Assembly: GCA_050084985.1 (NCBI GenBank) | Contig: JBITNC010000001.1 | Location: 52,514,001 to 52,578,000, forward strand | Direction: 5' to 3' | Length of the DNA stretch: 64,000 bases | Origin: Nageia nagi | Lineage: Eukaryota; Pinophyta | In this document: positions 38,182-49,615 of the stretch, in pieces | Numbering within the stretch: position 1 is the first letter of the stretch | Layout: every line of letters starts with the position of its first letter | The notes under the pieces: generated by a model | What the model was told of the DNA's origin: nothing | The model's database searches: none | What the model saw: the letters and a program-made list of their open reading frames with translations, nothing else | Position numbers and translations under genes: made by a program

Positions 38182-38671
38182 TGTTAGAATTTGTAATGAA
38201 ATATTGTGAATATCTAAACTCCTTGTAAATTCAATTAATCACTTAAAGGATATTTAGATACCTTAAGGGGTTAATTGAATTCTTTATTATGTAAACTTTG
38301 ACCTTACCAAGTGGTTAGTTGGTAGGTTAAAGTTAGGTAATATATTTATTGTAACCCTAACCTTACCCTTGGGTTAAAGGGAGGTTAGGGAGGTGCTCTC
38401 ATGCTATAAATAGAGGGCCTCTCCTCTTGTAATATAACTTAGATTTTGGGTAAGATTACTCTACTAGTTTGTGTAGGAGAGAAAGGAATTGTAGTAAGAG
38501 GGTGCATAGTTTGAGAATTGAGATCTAGTTGTGGATGTACTCCCAAGGAGGGAGGAACCACTGTATATTGGTGTTATCTTGTGTGAATGGTGTTATTAGC
38601 TTGTAGATGTTGAATGATTAAGTTTCCTATAGTCTTGGACCTTAAGGATTAGTGTAGATCTAATTCCTTCA
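38182..38671 (+). mobile_element. 5' LTR of the copia element
   Basis: Starts TGTTAGAATTTG, ends CCTTCA, with TATA box CTATAAATA at 38,404-38,412. Nearly identical to 46,962-47,451; the differences lie at about 38,270, 38,449, 38,573, 38,591 and 38,644. Confidence 0.96.
38404..38412 (+). promoter_or_regulatory. Copia LTR TATA box (CTATAAATA)
   Basis: Conserved at 47,184-47,192 in the 3' LTR, and in the diverged LTR on the minus strand at 3,158-3,167. It would set transcription start about 30 bp downstream, in the GGCCTCTCC region. Confidence 0.7.
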
Positions 38672-38673
38672 AT

Positions 38674-38685
38674 TGGTATCAGAGC
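38674..38685 (+). other. Primer binding site for initiator Met tRNA
   Basis: TGGTATCAGAGC, the canonical plant copia PBS, lies two bases after the LTR end. Confidence 0.95.
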
Positions 38686-39171
38686 TTGGTGTGAAAGCTC
38701 TTTTTTTTGGTGTGGAAGCTACATCTTGGTGATCCTTCTTCATTCCTCATCTTACACCCCATTGGTGAGGTAAAACTAAGAGAAGGTATAAATTTCCTCC
38801 TCATTTGGTTATCTTATGGATTATTGCATTAGATACTAACATATTTTATGAGATATTGGAGCGTATTTTTTGCAAAATATGATCAAAATGTCAATGCAAG
38901 CAATTTTTTTTCCTATACTAACCTCTTATGTTAGTAGCATGTTTTTTTACAAAATAACTTCTTTTACTAGCACAAAGTAAAAAGGAGAGATATTATTATC
39001 TCAAATGTTTAATGTTTTTTTTTTTAAATTGTGTTGGTAAATTTATTTTGCAATTTATTGTACACCTTACAATATATCAAAAAGGGGAGGGAGATTTATG
39101 ATTACTAAGCTAATACCTTCACTTGAAATACATTATTATTTAACAAAAATTATTAAAATAGATATGCACAA
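38686..39171 (+). mobile_element. Copia 5' leader, first part
   Basis: Untranslated leader that becomes rich in A/T runs after about 38,870. No gene seen. Confidence 0.7.
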
Positions 39172-39255
39172 AATGGATACATTGAAAGGGTCTACGAATT
39201 GTTTGACAGAATGCCTCACCGAAATGCAGTCTTATGGACTGCAATGGTCGAATGA
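39172..39255 (+). pseudogene. Captured PPR gene fragment in the copia leader
   Basis: A 27-codon stretch ending in TGA reads NGYIERVYELFDRMPHRN, then AVLWTAMVE. This is one pentatricopeptide repeat of the PLS type (compare the usual FDRMP.RN.VSWTAMI). Such proteins bind organelle RNA. It has no place in a retrotransposon leader and is most simply a captured host fragment. From 39,255 to 39,480 a plus-strand frame stays open (LHNNSIGSTGMWNNHQAG) with raised GC, but I cannot name it. Confidence 0.72.
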
Positions 39256-39454
39256 GAAATTTCAAATTTTTTTTTCTTTTGTCGTGCAACGCCATGTATT
39301 GGGAAGTTCTCTGGTTGAATGTGTCAATCGAATTTCGAGGAACCGGCTCTCTGTTGGTCAATTTTCTAGCCCCCCCTTTTGCAGGTCTCCATAACAACAG
39401 TATAGGTAGCACTGGTATGTGGAACAATCATCAAGCTGGATTGAGAATCGAGGC

Positions 39455-40175
39455 TCATGGAAAGGGTAAGAGCAGGTGGTAGATTCCTTGTTCTTGATAC
39501 TCTCTTTGGATGACACAAGAAAAAAAATTAGCCTGAATGATGAATGGTAATCCTATCATCATTTCTGTTGGGAGAAATGCATAGATATTGGGACCCCTTC
39601 GTTCTTCCCATGGAAAAGTGAGTGTTATAACCCAGTTATCCACATCTTACCTCCCCTCAATCCTATTCTCAGCCTTCACTGGAAACTTCTATCTCCACAT
39701 TTAGTAGCTGCACTCCCCGTTGAACTCGTCAGTATTCATTTTTGCAGAAAAATGAAGACTAAATGACTCACTTTGATCGTCTGGGGAAGTTCCCAATGAT
39801 ATTTCTTTCAACACAGAGACTATGTTGACAAGTTCCTTCTTGTACTCTTCACGAATGGAGAGCTTTTTAATTTTTGACATGAATAAAATAACTTCTGGGT
39901 GGATGGATGTCAACTGCTCTTTCACAGCTTGCACCTTCTCCGGATGCAATGGTAGGATTATCACAGTACTGGGGAGGTCATATTTGCATTGCCCACCATA
40001 GACCTCTATAATATCTTCAGTATATGGTTTTCCATCAACCCACTCTGGTCCAATGTAGCCTCCCTATTTTTTGCTCTTTTTCGTGGACCTTACAACACTG
40101 CAGAGAGATTCAATGCTTTTGGAGCTGAATCCCTTTTCATTGTTAAAGACTAATAATGTTCTCACCCACAGGGAA
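39455..40175 (-). pseudogene. Captured fragment of an HSP90-like ATPase (NO VEIN/sacsin-like) gene, antisense
   Basis: On the minus strand, antisense to the copia, one frame reads for about 225 codons with only a few stops. In order: LLVFNNEKGFSSKSIESLC and a degraded VRSTKK, then GYIGPEWVDGKPYTEDI, TVIILPLHPEKVQAVKEQL, HPEVILFMSKIKKLSIREE, later KFPVKAEN, DNWVITLTFPWEE and NIYAFLPTEMMIGLPFIIQA. These are conserved stretches of a plant family with an HSP90-type ATPase fold related to NO VEIN. Between GGYIG and PEWVD the ATP-site segment normally found is missing, so the fragment is internally deleted. The raised GC and lack of introns within it suggest an exon copied into the element. Four stops or so make it non-coding. 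Confidence 0.82.
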
Positions 40176-41598
40176 ACCCATGCTTTTCCTCAGTGAAAGG
40201 AGGTGATTGTTGTCATAAACCAAGACTCTGCTGCGCAAGCCTCCTCTTCCATCTCACCATTAATAACATTGAAAAACTGTGATGCAAAAAATTCAAACCC
40301 TACGTGTACTCCTTCCTTCTTCTTTGTGCATTTAATTTTTTGTTGACTACTTGCATATTCTTAAATGCACATGCAAAGCAACATTTACTCCTTCTTGGTA
40401 AGGGAAGGGTAGCCATTCTTCTTACCTAAAAGCATTTATAACTTTGAGTGCTTAAGTAAAAGTAGCATTAACTATGCATAGGTCTCCTTTCTTTTTCATT
40501 AATACTTACAAGCTCTCTAGAAGCAAATGTATACTTTTTGGTAGGCCTTTAATATATTTTTTTGCTTGCTTACAAGTCATTTGTTCCTATTAAATGCACT
40601 TATAAGTACTTATACTCCAACTTTAAGCATTGATACTTTAAAGAAAGTAGATACATCATTACTCTTCAATGCTATCCAATTTTTTAGAAAAATGTGGCAA
40701 ATAAAGTTAATTCTTTAGGAGTATATTTTTTATTTTGCCTTAAATACTTTTAAGTTTGGCAATTTACTTAGGTAAAATGATAAATCTTAGTGTAACATTA
40801 ACACTTTAAGGGATTTTTTTTACCTAAGTATTTTTTTTTTTAATGATTTCATGGGAAACCTATGCTATTTTTTAAGTAAACAAGGGAAATTTTTTACTTA
40901 CAATATAAATGCATACTTAAAAGACAATTTTTTTAGCATACAAGTTTTAGGGATAAAACTTTAAGTAAAAAAAAGGGGGAATTTGTATAGTTTTTTACTT
41001 AAAACTTTATCTAGATCTTGCATGCTAAATTTGTAATGCATGCCTCTTAATCTTGTGTAAGAATAAAGCATGTCTATTACTTAATTTTTTTAAGTTATGG
41101 ATTAATGCTAAGTAGGACTTAGCCTTTTTTTAAAATTCATTAAAGTGTTGAATGAATTTATCAACTTGAGCAAGTATGCAAAATGTAAAAATGTCCTTTA
41201 GGGGTTAGTACAAAACCCATTGGACTCTTATATTTCAAGTTCTTGTGGATGATGTATTTTTAATACTTTACTTTATATTTTTGCATAATTTCTTTATACT
41301 TGCAAAATGCAAAATATTGAAAGTAACCCCTAAAATGAACACATTCGTACGTACTTTTCCACAACATGACTTGTTTGGGGAGCCACGAGGGGAGGACAGG
41401 GCAGACTGGAGCCTTTTTAGTCTAAAGAGCCAAGTGGTGGTAAATCCATCTTAATTTCCCCTAAGACCTCTGTTGGATTGGACATAACTCTATTAGGTGG
41501 ATAGGCATGTGTGTAGTGATACCACATGTCTGCACGTCCATTCAGGGATTATCCTGATAACCTAGGAGGAAAACTTGAAAACCTTAAACAAGATAATT
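40176..41598 (+). mobile_element. Copia 5' leader, second part
   Basis: The first 130 bp may still belong to captured DNA: a minus-strand frame contains EFFASQFFNVINGEMEEEA near 40,225-40,285, which I cannot place. From 40,350 to 41,200 the sequence is very AT-rich, with repeated TTTAAGTAAA-type words. From 41,340 it is more mixed, with GGGGAGCCACGAGGGGAGG at 41,378. No gene identified. Confidence 0.55.
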
Positions 41599-41601
41599 AA
41601 A

Positions 41602-41700
41602 ATGACCGGTCCAAGATACGTCGGATCCTTGGAAAATAGTTGGTACTTCTCATTGAGAGAGTATATTACTAACCAAGGTGAACTGGTTGAGGACTGGTAG
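41602..41700 (+). other. Short upstream ORF (32 codons) before gag
   Basis: ATG at 41,602 opens MTGPRYVGSLENSWYFSLRE and ends with TAG at 41,700, about 200 bp before the gag start. I do not recognise it. It could be chance, an upstream ORF, or more captured coding sequence. Confidence 0.3.
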
Positions 41701-41898
41701 TACTTGGGCTCCACTTTGCGGGCATCCAGGTGAAGGCCTAATTCTATACAAGAAAACAACCTCAACGTTATCCTTCTACGGATCTTGGTTTATAAGTTTG
41801 CACATGTGGGACATGTTTACTTATCAATGTTTGATTTGTATATATGGTAAATTGTAGAAATTTATTCATTCTTCTTGCTTATTTACTTTTATGTAGCA

Positions 41899-44800
41899 AT
41901 GGTTGAAACCTTCATACCCAAGCATATACTCGACGGTTCTAATTTCGGCATATGGGAACCTCGTATGAAAGCTGAGTTACAAGCAAGGAAGCTGTGGCAG
42001 ACAATTAATGAAGACTTGGTCGCTCCTACAGATGAGAAGTCTCTTGAAATATACAACTCAAAGAATGAGTTAGCAACTTCAATGATTTATCGTGCAATTT
42101 TAGATGACGTACTTCTCATGATCTCTTCTTCAACATCAGCAAAGGAAGCTTGGGATAGGCTGAAGAAAATTTACCTTGGGTCAAAATTTTCAAGGAGGTT
42201 CACTATTTTAACAAAGTTTTTGCAATATCGTCAAGGTGAAGATGAAAGTGCTTCTATTTACTTGACCAAAATCATTGACCTCAGGACACAACTGGTTGGT
42301 TGTGGGTGCAACTAGATCAATTATGAGTTCATGGTCTTCATCATTCTTCAAAGCCTTTCTACAAAGTTCAGTAACTTTGTCACGGTTATGGAAACTAGGC
42401 TCGATGATGAAGAAGATGTCATCTCTCTTGATAACCTTTCTAGACTCCTTCTGAAGCATGAGGAAACTTTGAATAAGAAAATGTTGGACTTTTCTCTAAA
42501 GGACAAAAGCATTGCTCTAGGAGCAACCAAAACTCCTTTCAAGAAGAAGTTCAAACATTATAAATTCAAAGATAACAAATCCTCATCTACCTTCAGGAAG
42601 CATGAGAAAAAGGGCTACAATAATGGCAACTTCAAGCAAAGGAATGACAAAGCTGGATCAAGCAATCCAACACCTAAGGAAAAGTTTGATGGAAATTGTA
42701 ACTTTTGTGGCATCTTTGGGCACAAAGAGTATGATTGTCGTAAAAAGAAATTTGCTCAAAAAGGCAAGGGAAATGCAAATGTGAAAAATTTCAATAATAA
42801 AAAGAAGACCAAGCATGCTGCTACTGTTGCCTACTACTCAATGACTCAAACTATTTCAAATGATTGGATTGTTGATTCAGGATGCACTAATCACATGTGT
42901 TATGAAAAGGATAAGTTTGAAAACTTTCATAAGTACAAGAAGGATGCAGTTGTGATAGGTGATAATTCAGTCCTTGATGTTCAAGAAATAGGGAGTGTGA
43001 AGATTCATGGAAAGGTTCTTGATAATGTCTTTTATGTGCCTAAACTAAGGATGAATCTTATCTCCGTAATTCAGATTACAAGGAAAGGATACTCATTTGA
43101 GTTTACCTCACACTCCTGGTGTGTTAAGAAAGGACTTGCCACCTTGATGAAAGGATCAGTAAAGGATGACCTTTATATTGTGGATCAAGTTCCTTCAAAG
43201 ATGTGTCTTGCTGCAAATGTTTGTTCAAAGGGTAATCTTTGGCATCAACGATTAGGGCACCTTAACCACAAGAGTATTCAAGATATGAAAACTCAAGAAC
43301 TTGTGGAAGGTTTACCTAATATTACACCCACAATTGGTCTCTGTGAAAGGTGCATTCTAGGAAAGATGAATAGGCAAAAGTTTGAAAAAGATAAGGCAAC
43401 TTGGGCTACTCGTCCTCTTCAGCTTGTGCATTTAGATTTGATGGGTCCATTTCAGACTAAGTCTCTAGGGGGAGCTTCTTATGTTCTGACCTTCATTGAT
43501 GAATTCAGCAGGATGACATTTGGTTATCTACTTGAGCACAAGGATCAAAATTTTGACAGGTTTAAAGACTTCAAGGCTCTTGTTGAAAATTAAACTGATT
43601 TTAAGATCAAGATGCTGAGATCTAATAATGGGGGTGAGTATAATAGCAATGAGTTTAACGACTATTGTGTTAAACAAGGGATCAAGCGGTAATTCACAAT
43701 CCCTTACACCCCTCAACAAAATGGAGTTGCTGAAAGGAAGAATCGAACCATTATGGAAATGGCAAGGTGCATGTTGGGTAACATTCCTAGTTTCTTATGG
43801 GGTGAAGCTGTTCATACTGCTATTCACACCCTAAATAGGTGTCCTACTAAAGTAGTTGAAGGTAAAACTCCGTATGAAGCATGGACAGGAAAGAAACTTA
43901 ACATCTCACACTTTAGGGTCTTCATTTGTGATGCATTTGCCTTCATTACCTCAGAGAAAAGAAAGAAGTTGGATAAAAGATCAGAAAAATGCATCTTTGT
44001 GGGGTATGATAATCAGCATAGAGGTTACAGGCTCTACTGCTCATCCCATAAAATAGTCTTTGTTTCTAGGGATGTCAAGTTCAATGAACTTCCTGAGGAT
44101 ACGACTTCTCATGCTGAGGTGTTTGATTCAGATGATTCTTCGCCTGCACCTAACTGGTTGGATGATAATGTAGGGAAGTCACCACAAGAGCAAAATTCTC
44201 CAGCTCAGAGAATTACAAGGAGTATGACCTTGAATAAATCTTTATTTGCCAAAATTGATAATACGAATGAGCCATCAACCTTCAAAGAAACTTTCAAGCA
44301 AGAGTGTTGGATGGAAGCTATGAAAGTTGAGTATGAGGCGCTCATGAAAAATGAAACTTGGGATTTGGTTCCTTATCCCAATGAGAAAAATGTGATTGGA
44401 AATAAATGGATATACAAGGTCAAGTACAATTCTGATGGAGAATTGAAAAATACAAAGCAAGGTTAGTGGCCAAAGGATTTGCTCAGAAATATGGTATTGA
44501 TTATGAGGAAACCTTTGCTCCTGTGGCCAAGATGCCTACTGTCAGGATAATCCTTGCTCTTTCTATAGCTCAAGGATGGAAAGTTTTTCAACTTGATGTC
44601 AAGAGTGCATTTCTCAATGGTGACTTAGATGTAGAAATCTACATGAATCAACCAGAAGGATTTATTCTAGAAGGTAAAGAGTCTTTTGTGTGCAAACTAA
44701 AGAAGTCTTTGTATGGACTTAAGCAACCACCTATAGCATGGTACAAGAAAATTTCAGGATTCTTTGTAGATATTGGTTTTTCCAAGTGCTTCTCTGACTC

Positions 44801-45815
44801 AGATCTCTATGTACTCAATCAAGGAAAAGACGTGGTCTTAGTTCTCCTTTATGTGGATGATCTTCTCATAACTGGAAATAATATTGAAATCATCCAAGAG
44901 TGCATATCCAAACTGAAGGCAACATTTGAAATGACTGATCTAGGTCTATTGCATTACTATCTTGAGATGCAAGTATACCAACACAAAGATTGTACTTATC
45001 TTAGTCAATCTAAGTATATATCAGACATCTTGCAAAAGTTTGGAATGGAGGAGTGTAGATATGCTGCAATACCTGTTTCTCCTAGAATCATTATATCTCT
45101 GAGCTCAGATTCTTAGTTGGCTGATGCTACAGCTTATAGGCAATTGATCGGTAGTCTTTTGTATCTGACTATCTCTCGACCTGATATTGCCTTTGCAGTG
45201 AATCTGATGGCACGATTCATGCAAAAACCATATGTTGAGCACCTCATTGCTGTTAAGCAAATCTTGAGGTATGTGGTAGGGACAAAGGATCTTGCTCTTA
45301 AGTATTCCAAAGTGCCCTCGATTGTTCTCTCTGGGTTCTCAGATTCTGATTATGGGGGAGATAGAGATGATAGAAAATCAACCTCTGCATATGTGTTCAG
45401 CATTTGTTCAGGTGCTATCTCTTGGGCTTCCAAGAAGCAACCTACTGTGACTCTTTCTACCATCGAAGCTGAATATCAAGCCATGTTTGTTGCCGCCCAG
45501 GAAGCTATTTGGCTGAGGCATCTTCTGAATGAAATTAGGTATGAGCAAAATGGCCCATCTCTTATTTCTTTAGACAATCAATCGGCTATCTCTTTGGCTA
45601 AGAATCCTGTGTTCCATCAGAGAACCAAACATGTGGAAATCCAAGCCCATTTTATCAGGGAGAAGGTTCTAGATGATATCATACACTTGGAGTATTGTCC
45701 ATCTACTATAAACTCCGCTGATTTATTCACCAAGCCCCTTCCTGAAGCTCAGTTCAGCAAGCTTAGGGATTCTCTCAGGTTGGTGAAGTTGCCCTCAAGG
45801 GGGATTGAAGCTTGA
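41899..45815 (+). pseudogene. Copia gag-pol polyprotein (GAG, PR, INT, RT, RNase H)
   Basis: I start at ATG 41,899 (MVETFIPKHILDGSNFGIWE); the frame is open further up, but without an ATG. Gag core, then zinc knuckle CNFCGIFGHKEYDC (42,697-42,738), protease DWIVDSGCTNHMC (active Asp 42,874), pre-integrase HQRLGHLNHKSIQDM (43,243), integrase HLDLMGPF, RT with FQLDVKSAFLNGDLDVEIYM and YVDDLLITG (44,850), RNase H with SDSDYGGD and STIEAEYQAM, and the end LPSRGIEA. Defects: TAG 42,313; TAA 43,591; TAA 43,690; one base lost near 44,440; TAG 45,114. The second integrase catalytic Asp (LRSDNGGE type) is Asn at 43,624. Otherwise the domains are complete, which agrees with the young LTRs. Confidence 0.95.
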
Positions 45816-45888
45816 AGTTTTGTTAGTGATGACAACTTCACCTCTAAGAGGCCTTTTTTGTTGTTGTTATATAGTGTTGATTATGATA

Positions 45889-46379
45889 TACTTCTGTGGT
45901 AAGTTCACTCTGTGTGAGGAACTTCTTGTACATTTTATACCTCCGTGGTAAGTTTGCTCTGCGTGAGAAACTTGTTGTACATTTTTATACCTCTGTGGTA
46001 AGTTTGCTCTGCGTGAGAAACTTGTTGTACATTTTATACCTCCGTGGTAAGTTTGCTTTGCGTGAGAAACTTGTTGTACATTTTATACCTCCGTGGTAAG
46101 TTTGCTCTGCGTGAGAAACTTGTTGTACATTTTATACCTCTGTGGTAAGTTTGCTCTGCGTGAGAAACTTGTTGTACATTTTATACCTCCATGGTAAGTT
46201 TGCTCTGCGTGAGAAACTTCTTGTACATTTTATACCTCCATGGTAAGTTTGCTCTGCGTGAGAAACTTGTTGTACATTGTATACCTCCATGGTAAGTTTG
46301 CTCTACGTGAGAAACTTGTTGTACATTTTATACCTCCGTGATAAGTTTGCTCTGCATGAGAAACTTGTTGTACAATTTT
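45889..46379 (+). repeat. Ten tandem 49-bp units in the copia 3' UTR
   Basis: Units begin TACCTCCGTGGTAAGTTTGC at 45,889, 45,938, 45,988, 46,037, 46,086, 46,135, 46,184, 46,233, 46,282 and 46,331. One unit is 50 bp. The first and last units are the most diverged, as expected for arrays that homogenise in the middle. Since 49 is not a multiple of 3, the open frame that runs through part of it is not coding. It lies between the RNase H stop and the polypurine tract. Confidence 0.95.
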
Positions 46380-46953
46380 TTAGCATATAATTGATCAATC
46401 AGTTTCATTGATCAAGTATTCATATGAGAAGATTTGGTATGTGTCTTTAGGCATTGTACATTCATCTATATGTTATGCTCTATTAATAATCAACACATGT
46501 CTATATACAATAGGTGACTATGAGTGATGGCTTGGCATCTCTGTGATGACTTATAGTGCACCATTGATCAGTTATTTATAAGATGGCATTATTTGATTCT
46601 CCTATTTAATAAAGTGAATATATGATGCATCTAACTAATTTTGTTCATGAGTTGCTTGTAGCATGCAGGATCTTCTTCACAAATGCAGGTTACTCACCTT
46701 GTGTAAGCAAGCTCATGGAGACTCACATGTCAGCTTAAAGTTGATCGACTACTATGTACAGTGAAACCAGTTGTGGTTAATGATTGTATTGTAAACCATT
46801 TTTTGTTAAATGGTAATGTAGTGAGTCTCAAACTAGTTCTCAAAAAGATTCTCAAATATGTAAATGTTCTCATCTCCGCTTGTATCTCTATGGAGGAGAA
46901 CTCTCTCTTACTCTCTCTCTTCTCTCTTCTACGCTCTATCCCAATATTGCATT
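46380..46953 (+). mobile_element. Copia 3' UTR, remainder
   Basis: No gene seen. A CTCTCTCTTACTCTCTCTCTT pyrimidine run occurs at about 46,900-46,925, shortly before the purine tract. Confidence 0.6.
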
Positions 46954-46961
46954 AAGGGGAG
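46954..46961 (+). other. Copia polypurine tract (AAGGGGAG)
   Basis: Directly abuts the 3' LTR start TGTTAG at 46,962. Confidence 0.92.
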
Positions 46962-47451
46962 TGTTAGAATTTGTAATGAAATATTGTGAATATCTAAACT
47001 CCTTGTAAATTCAATTAATCACTTAAAGGATATTTAGATACCTTAAGGGATTAATTGAATTCTTTATTATGTAAACTTTGACCTTACCAAGTGGTTAGTT
47101 GGTAGGTTAAAGTTAGGTAATATATTTATTGTAACCCTAACCTTACCCTTGGGTTAAAGGGAGGTTAGGGAGGTGCTCTCATGCTATAAATAGAGGGCCT
47201 CTCCTCTTGTAATATAACTTAGATTTTGAGTAAGATTACTCTACTAGTTTGTGTAGGAGAGAAAGGAATTGTAGTAAGAGGGTGCATAGTTTGAGAATTG
47301 AGATCTAGTTGTGGATGTACTCCCAAGGAGGGAGGAACCACTATATATTGGTGTTATCTTTTGTGAATGGTGTTATTAGCTTGTAGATGTTGAATGATTA
47401 AGTTTCCTATAGTCTTGGACCTTGAGGATTAGTGTAGATCTAATTCCTTCA
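46962..47451 (+). mobile_element. 3' LTR of the copia element
   Basis: 490 bp, TGTTAG...CCTTCA, with TATA box at 47,184-47,192, followed by GTGAA (47,452-47,456), the target duplication. Confidence 0.96.
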
Positions 47452-47456
47452 GTGAA

Positions 47457-48209
47457 TTGGTATACATTGTATGTCATGAATATGTATATATGATGGTACT
47501 ATTACCCTTATTTCCATTATTGTATATGGGCAATAAGGATTCCCTATTGTCAAAAATTTAAAAATTTCACTACAGATATCACATATGGTTTTAGATTATG
47601 GAATAGGCTCATAAAATTCCCTTAAGATGCTAAGATTTGATCAAGATTTATCCTAAAATACAAAATAGATCTCAAAATACTCTCAATATGCTAATATCCA
47701 CCTCCAAATGGCCTCAAAACTTGAAAATAAACTTCATAATGACTGTACGAACCCCTTTGTAGCTAGAACTATGGCTTCCTTATCCCAAACAAATCCTTTA
47801 TGCCTCCTCAGGACTCAGAATTAGGTCATATGAATAACAATATTGATAGGAAAAATGCAAAATTTCAATAATGTACCTTTACCAAGTTAAATGATTCACT
47901 TGAGAGTACTCAAATTCAAAAATGTGTTCAAAATAGGTCCAATGTCTGGCCAGAAGAGTATGATTTGCCTCCTAGTCCCTTAACATGTCACTCTTGGTGT
48001 TTAGATCCAATAGTTTCATCTCCAAACCCTTAATGTTTGCCTTATAGGCATAGAATTCTTTATATCTTTCAATAGGATAGCCAAAACTCTTCATTAACTC
48101 CAACAGATATTCAACTCCAGTAACTCTTACCCAACAGTAAGGGTAAGATCTCAACTCATGATTCCTCCATGTGTGATGCCCTTGATTCTAGTAGGATGGT
48201 AGAATCAAA
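47457..48209 (-). mobile_element. 5' internal region of the gypsy element (leader and lost gag)
   Basis: Lies between the PBS and the copia insertion point. The only longer frame (47,972-48,154, minus) reads MKSFGYPIERYKEFYAY and related sequence, without a domain I know. Its place is where gag should start, so it may be gag debris. Confidence 0.4.
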
Positions 48210-48221
48210 GATCTAACACCA
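48210..48221 (-). other. Degenerate PBS of the gypsy element
   Basis: The minus strand reads TGGTGTTAGATC one base after the LTR end, three changes from TGGTATCAGAGC. Confidence 0.65.
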
Positions 48222-48222
48222 C

Positions 48223-49610
48223 TATGATGATCCAAACTAGGGCTAAATCCTAAAATGTGCCCTAGGAGAGGGACATTTGGATCTAAGCTCCAAAACTAAT
48301 CAAATAACTTTAAAATTGCATAATTATTGCAATTACTAGCTAGAAATGCCAAATATGATTTTAAACTTGCAAAAATACCTCTAAATTCTAATGTCTAGCT
48401 ATGATGAGAAAAACATAATATTTAATCATGCACTACTTCCAATAATACAACATTGTAAATAAGTAGCAAAAATATGAATTAAATGATACAACTACTACTC
48501 TAGATCCAACGTCCAAGAACAAGAGAAAAATTACAACAAAATGCTAGCAAATATGTAATTGTATTAATATAGCACTGGTGGAAGTGCAATTACAATATTT
48601 GTGTCTACATAATCTTGTACCATGACTACCTCTAATAGGGTTATGTTGGATGGCTTTAGGCCTCACCAATCACAATAGTAGTGATGCATAGTCTAGTTCT
48701 TCCCCTACAGCTTCTATGATGAAAAGAACAATATTCCTCTCAAGAAGGGTAAAGTAAGTTTGAGGTTATCCTCCTCTCACATCAATACCTCAAATGTAGG
48801 TTTCCCTACAAGTGGTAAATATATAGTTCTCACACTCAATCTAAAAAAGGGGTTTAATATCAATAATCAACATATCTCATAATGACTAAGAGTCCTTTTA
48901 TAGGCAAGGGTGATCATCTTCTAATATTGCATTGAAATGATCTAATGGTGGAGAGATATGATTTATGTGCTCATGTTTGCAATGTCCAATATGGGGAGCT
49001 TTGGGATGAATGAAATCACATCTAAGGATTATGAATACCAATGTTGAAGAGAGGGTGATACCAAAGCACATTGGGATTAGAGCCATGGGTCCAAGTATTA
49101 AGGAGGGCCAATGTGCGGTCTTGGGATGCACACATACCCAATGTACATGCATGGGAGCCATCCATTACCTCAATATTACTAAATCCTTGCTTCAAGTCCC
49201 ACATCAAACCTTGGAACTTCAAATGACCTTATATTCAATGCAATCACCTAAGGGGATGCTCTACCTCGAAGAAGGGAGCACTAATGATTAGAGATACATT
49301 AACTGCTAATATTACAATCATCATGGCTAAAATATGCAACACCTCTTTTAAAAAGACTAATATTGCATTTACAAATATAATTGCCTTAGTATTACAAATA
49401 CAACATTATTGGCTTTTAGTAATTAACTAAATACAAAATAAATAAATAAAAGGTTCATTTATTTCATAATTAGAGCTTTACTAAGTCTCTGAGTGAAATT
49501 TACATCATTTTGGCCAAATATTACAAAATTTAGACAAAATCAAACCTAAATTAATGTTCCCATTTATTAGAGTTGAAATGGGAAAAACACCTAAAAATGG
49601 GGACATTACA
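48223..49610 (-). mobile_element. 5' LTR of the gypsy element
   Basis: On the minus strand it starts TGTAATGTCCCC at 49,610 and ends CATCATA at 48,223 (CATCACA in the partner). It is flanked by TGAGC at 49,611-49,615. The TATA box is at 48,893-48,904. Confidence 0.9.
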
Positions 49611-49615
49611 TGAGC

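Larger units (their letters stand above)
38182..47451 (+). mobile_element. Young Ty1/copia element nested in the gypsy element
   Basis: A complete copia: LTR, PBS, 3.2-kb leader, gag-pol, 3' UTR with a minisatellite, polypurine tract and LTR, 9,270 bp in total. Both LTRs are 490 bp and differ at 5 positions by my count. The 5-bp target duplication is perfect. It is unusually long for a copia because of the leader and its captured DNA. A diverged relative of the same LTR family is split between 2,920-3,307 and 21,923-22,009. Confidence 0.96.
33400..49610 (-). mobile_element. Ty3/gypsy chromodomain element, interrupted by a copia
   Basis: A complete but decayed element: 5' LTR at 48,223-49,610, PBS 48,210-48,221, internal region, 3' LTR at 33,400-34,778, and TSD TGAGC on both sides. 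Without the nested copia and its extra TSD it measures about 6.9 kb. The LTRs are visibly more diverged than those of the copia, so it is the older insertion. Coding parts are protease, RT, RNase H, integrase and chromodomain; gag is not recognisable. Confidence 0.88.

Noticed and set aside
45896-46099. Open frame of 67 codons in the copia 3' UTR
   Set aside because: It is a by-product of the 49-bp repeat, whose length shifts frame at each unit.
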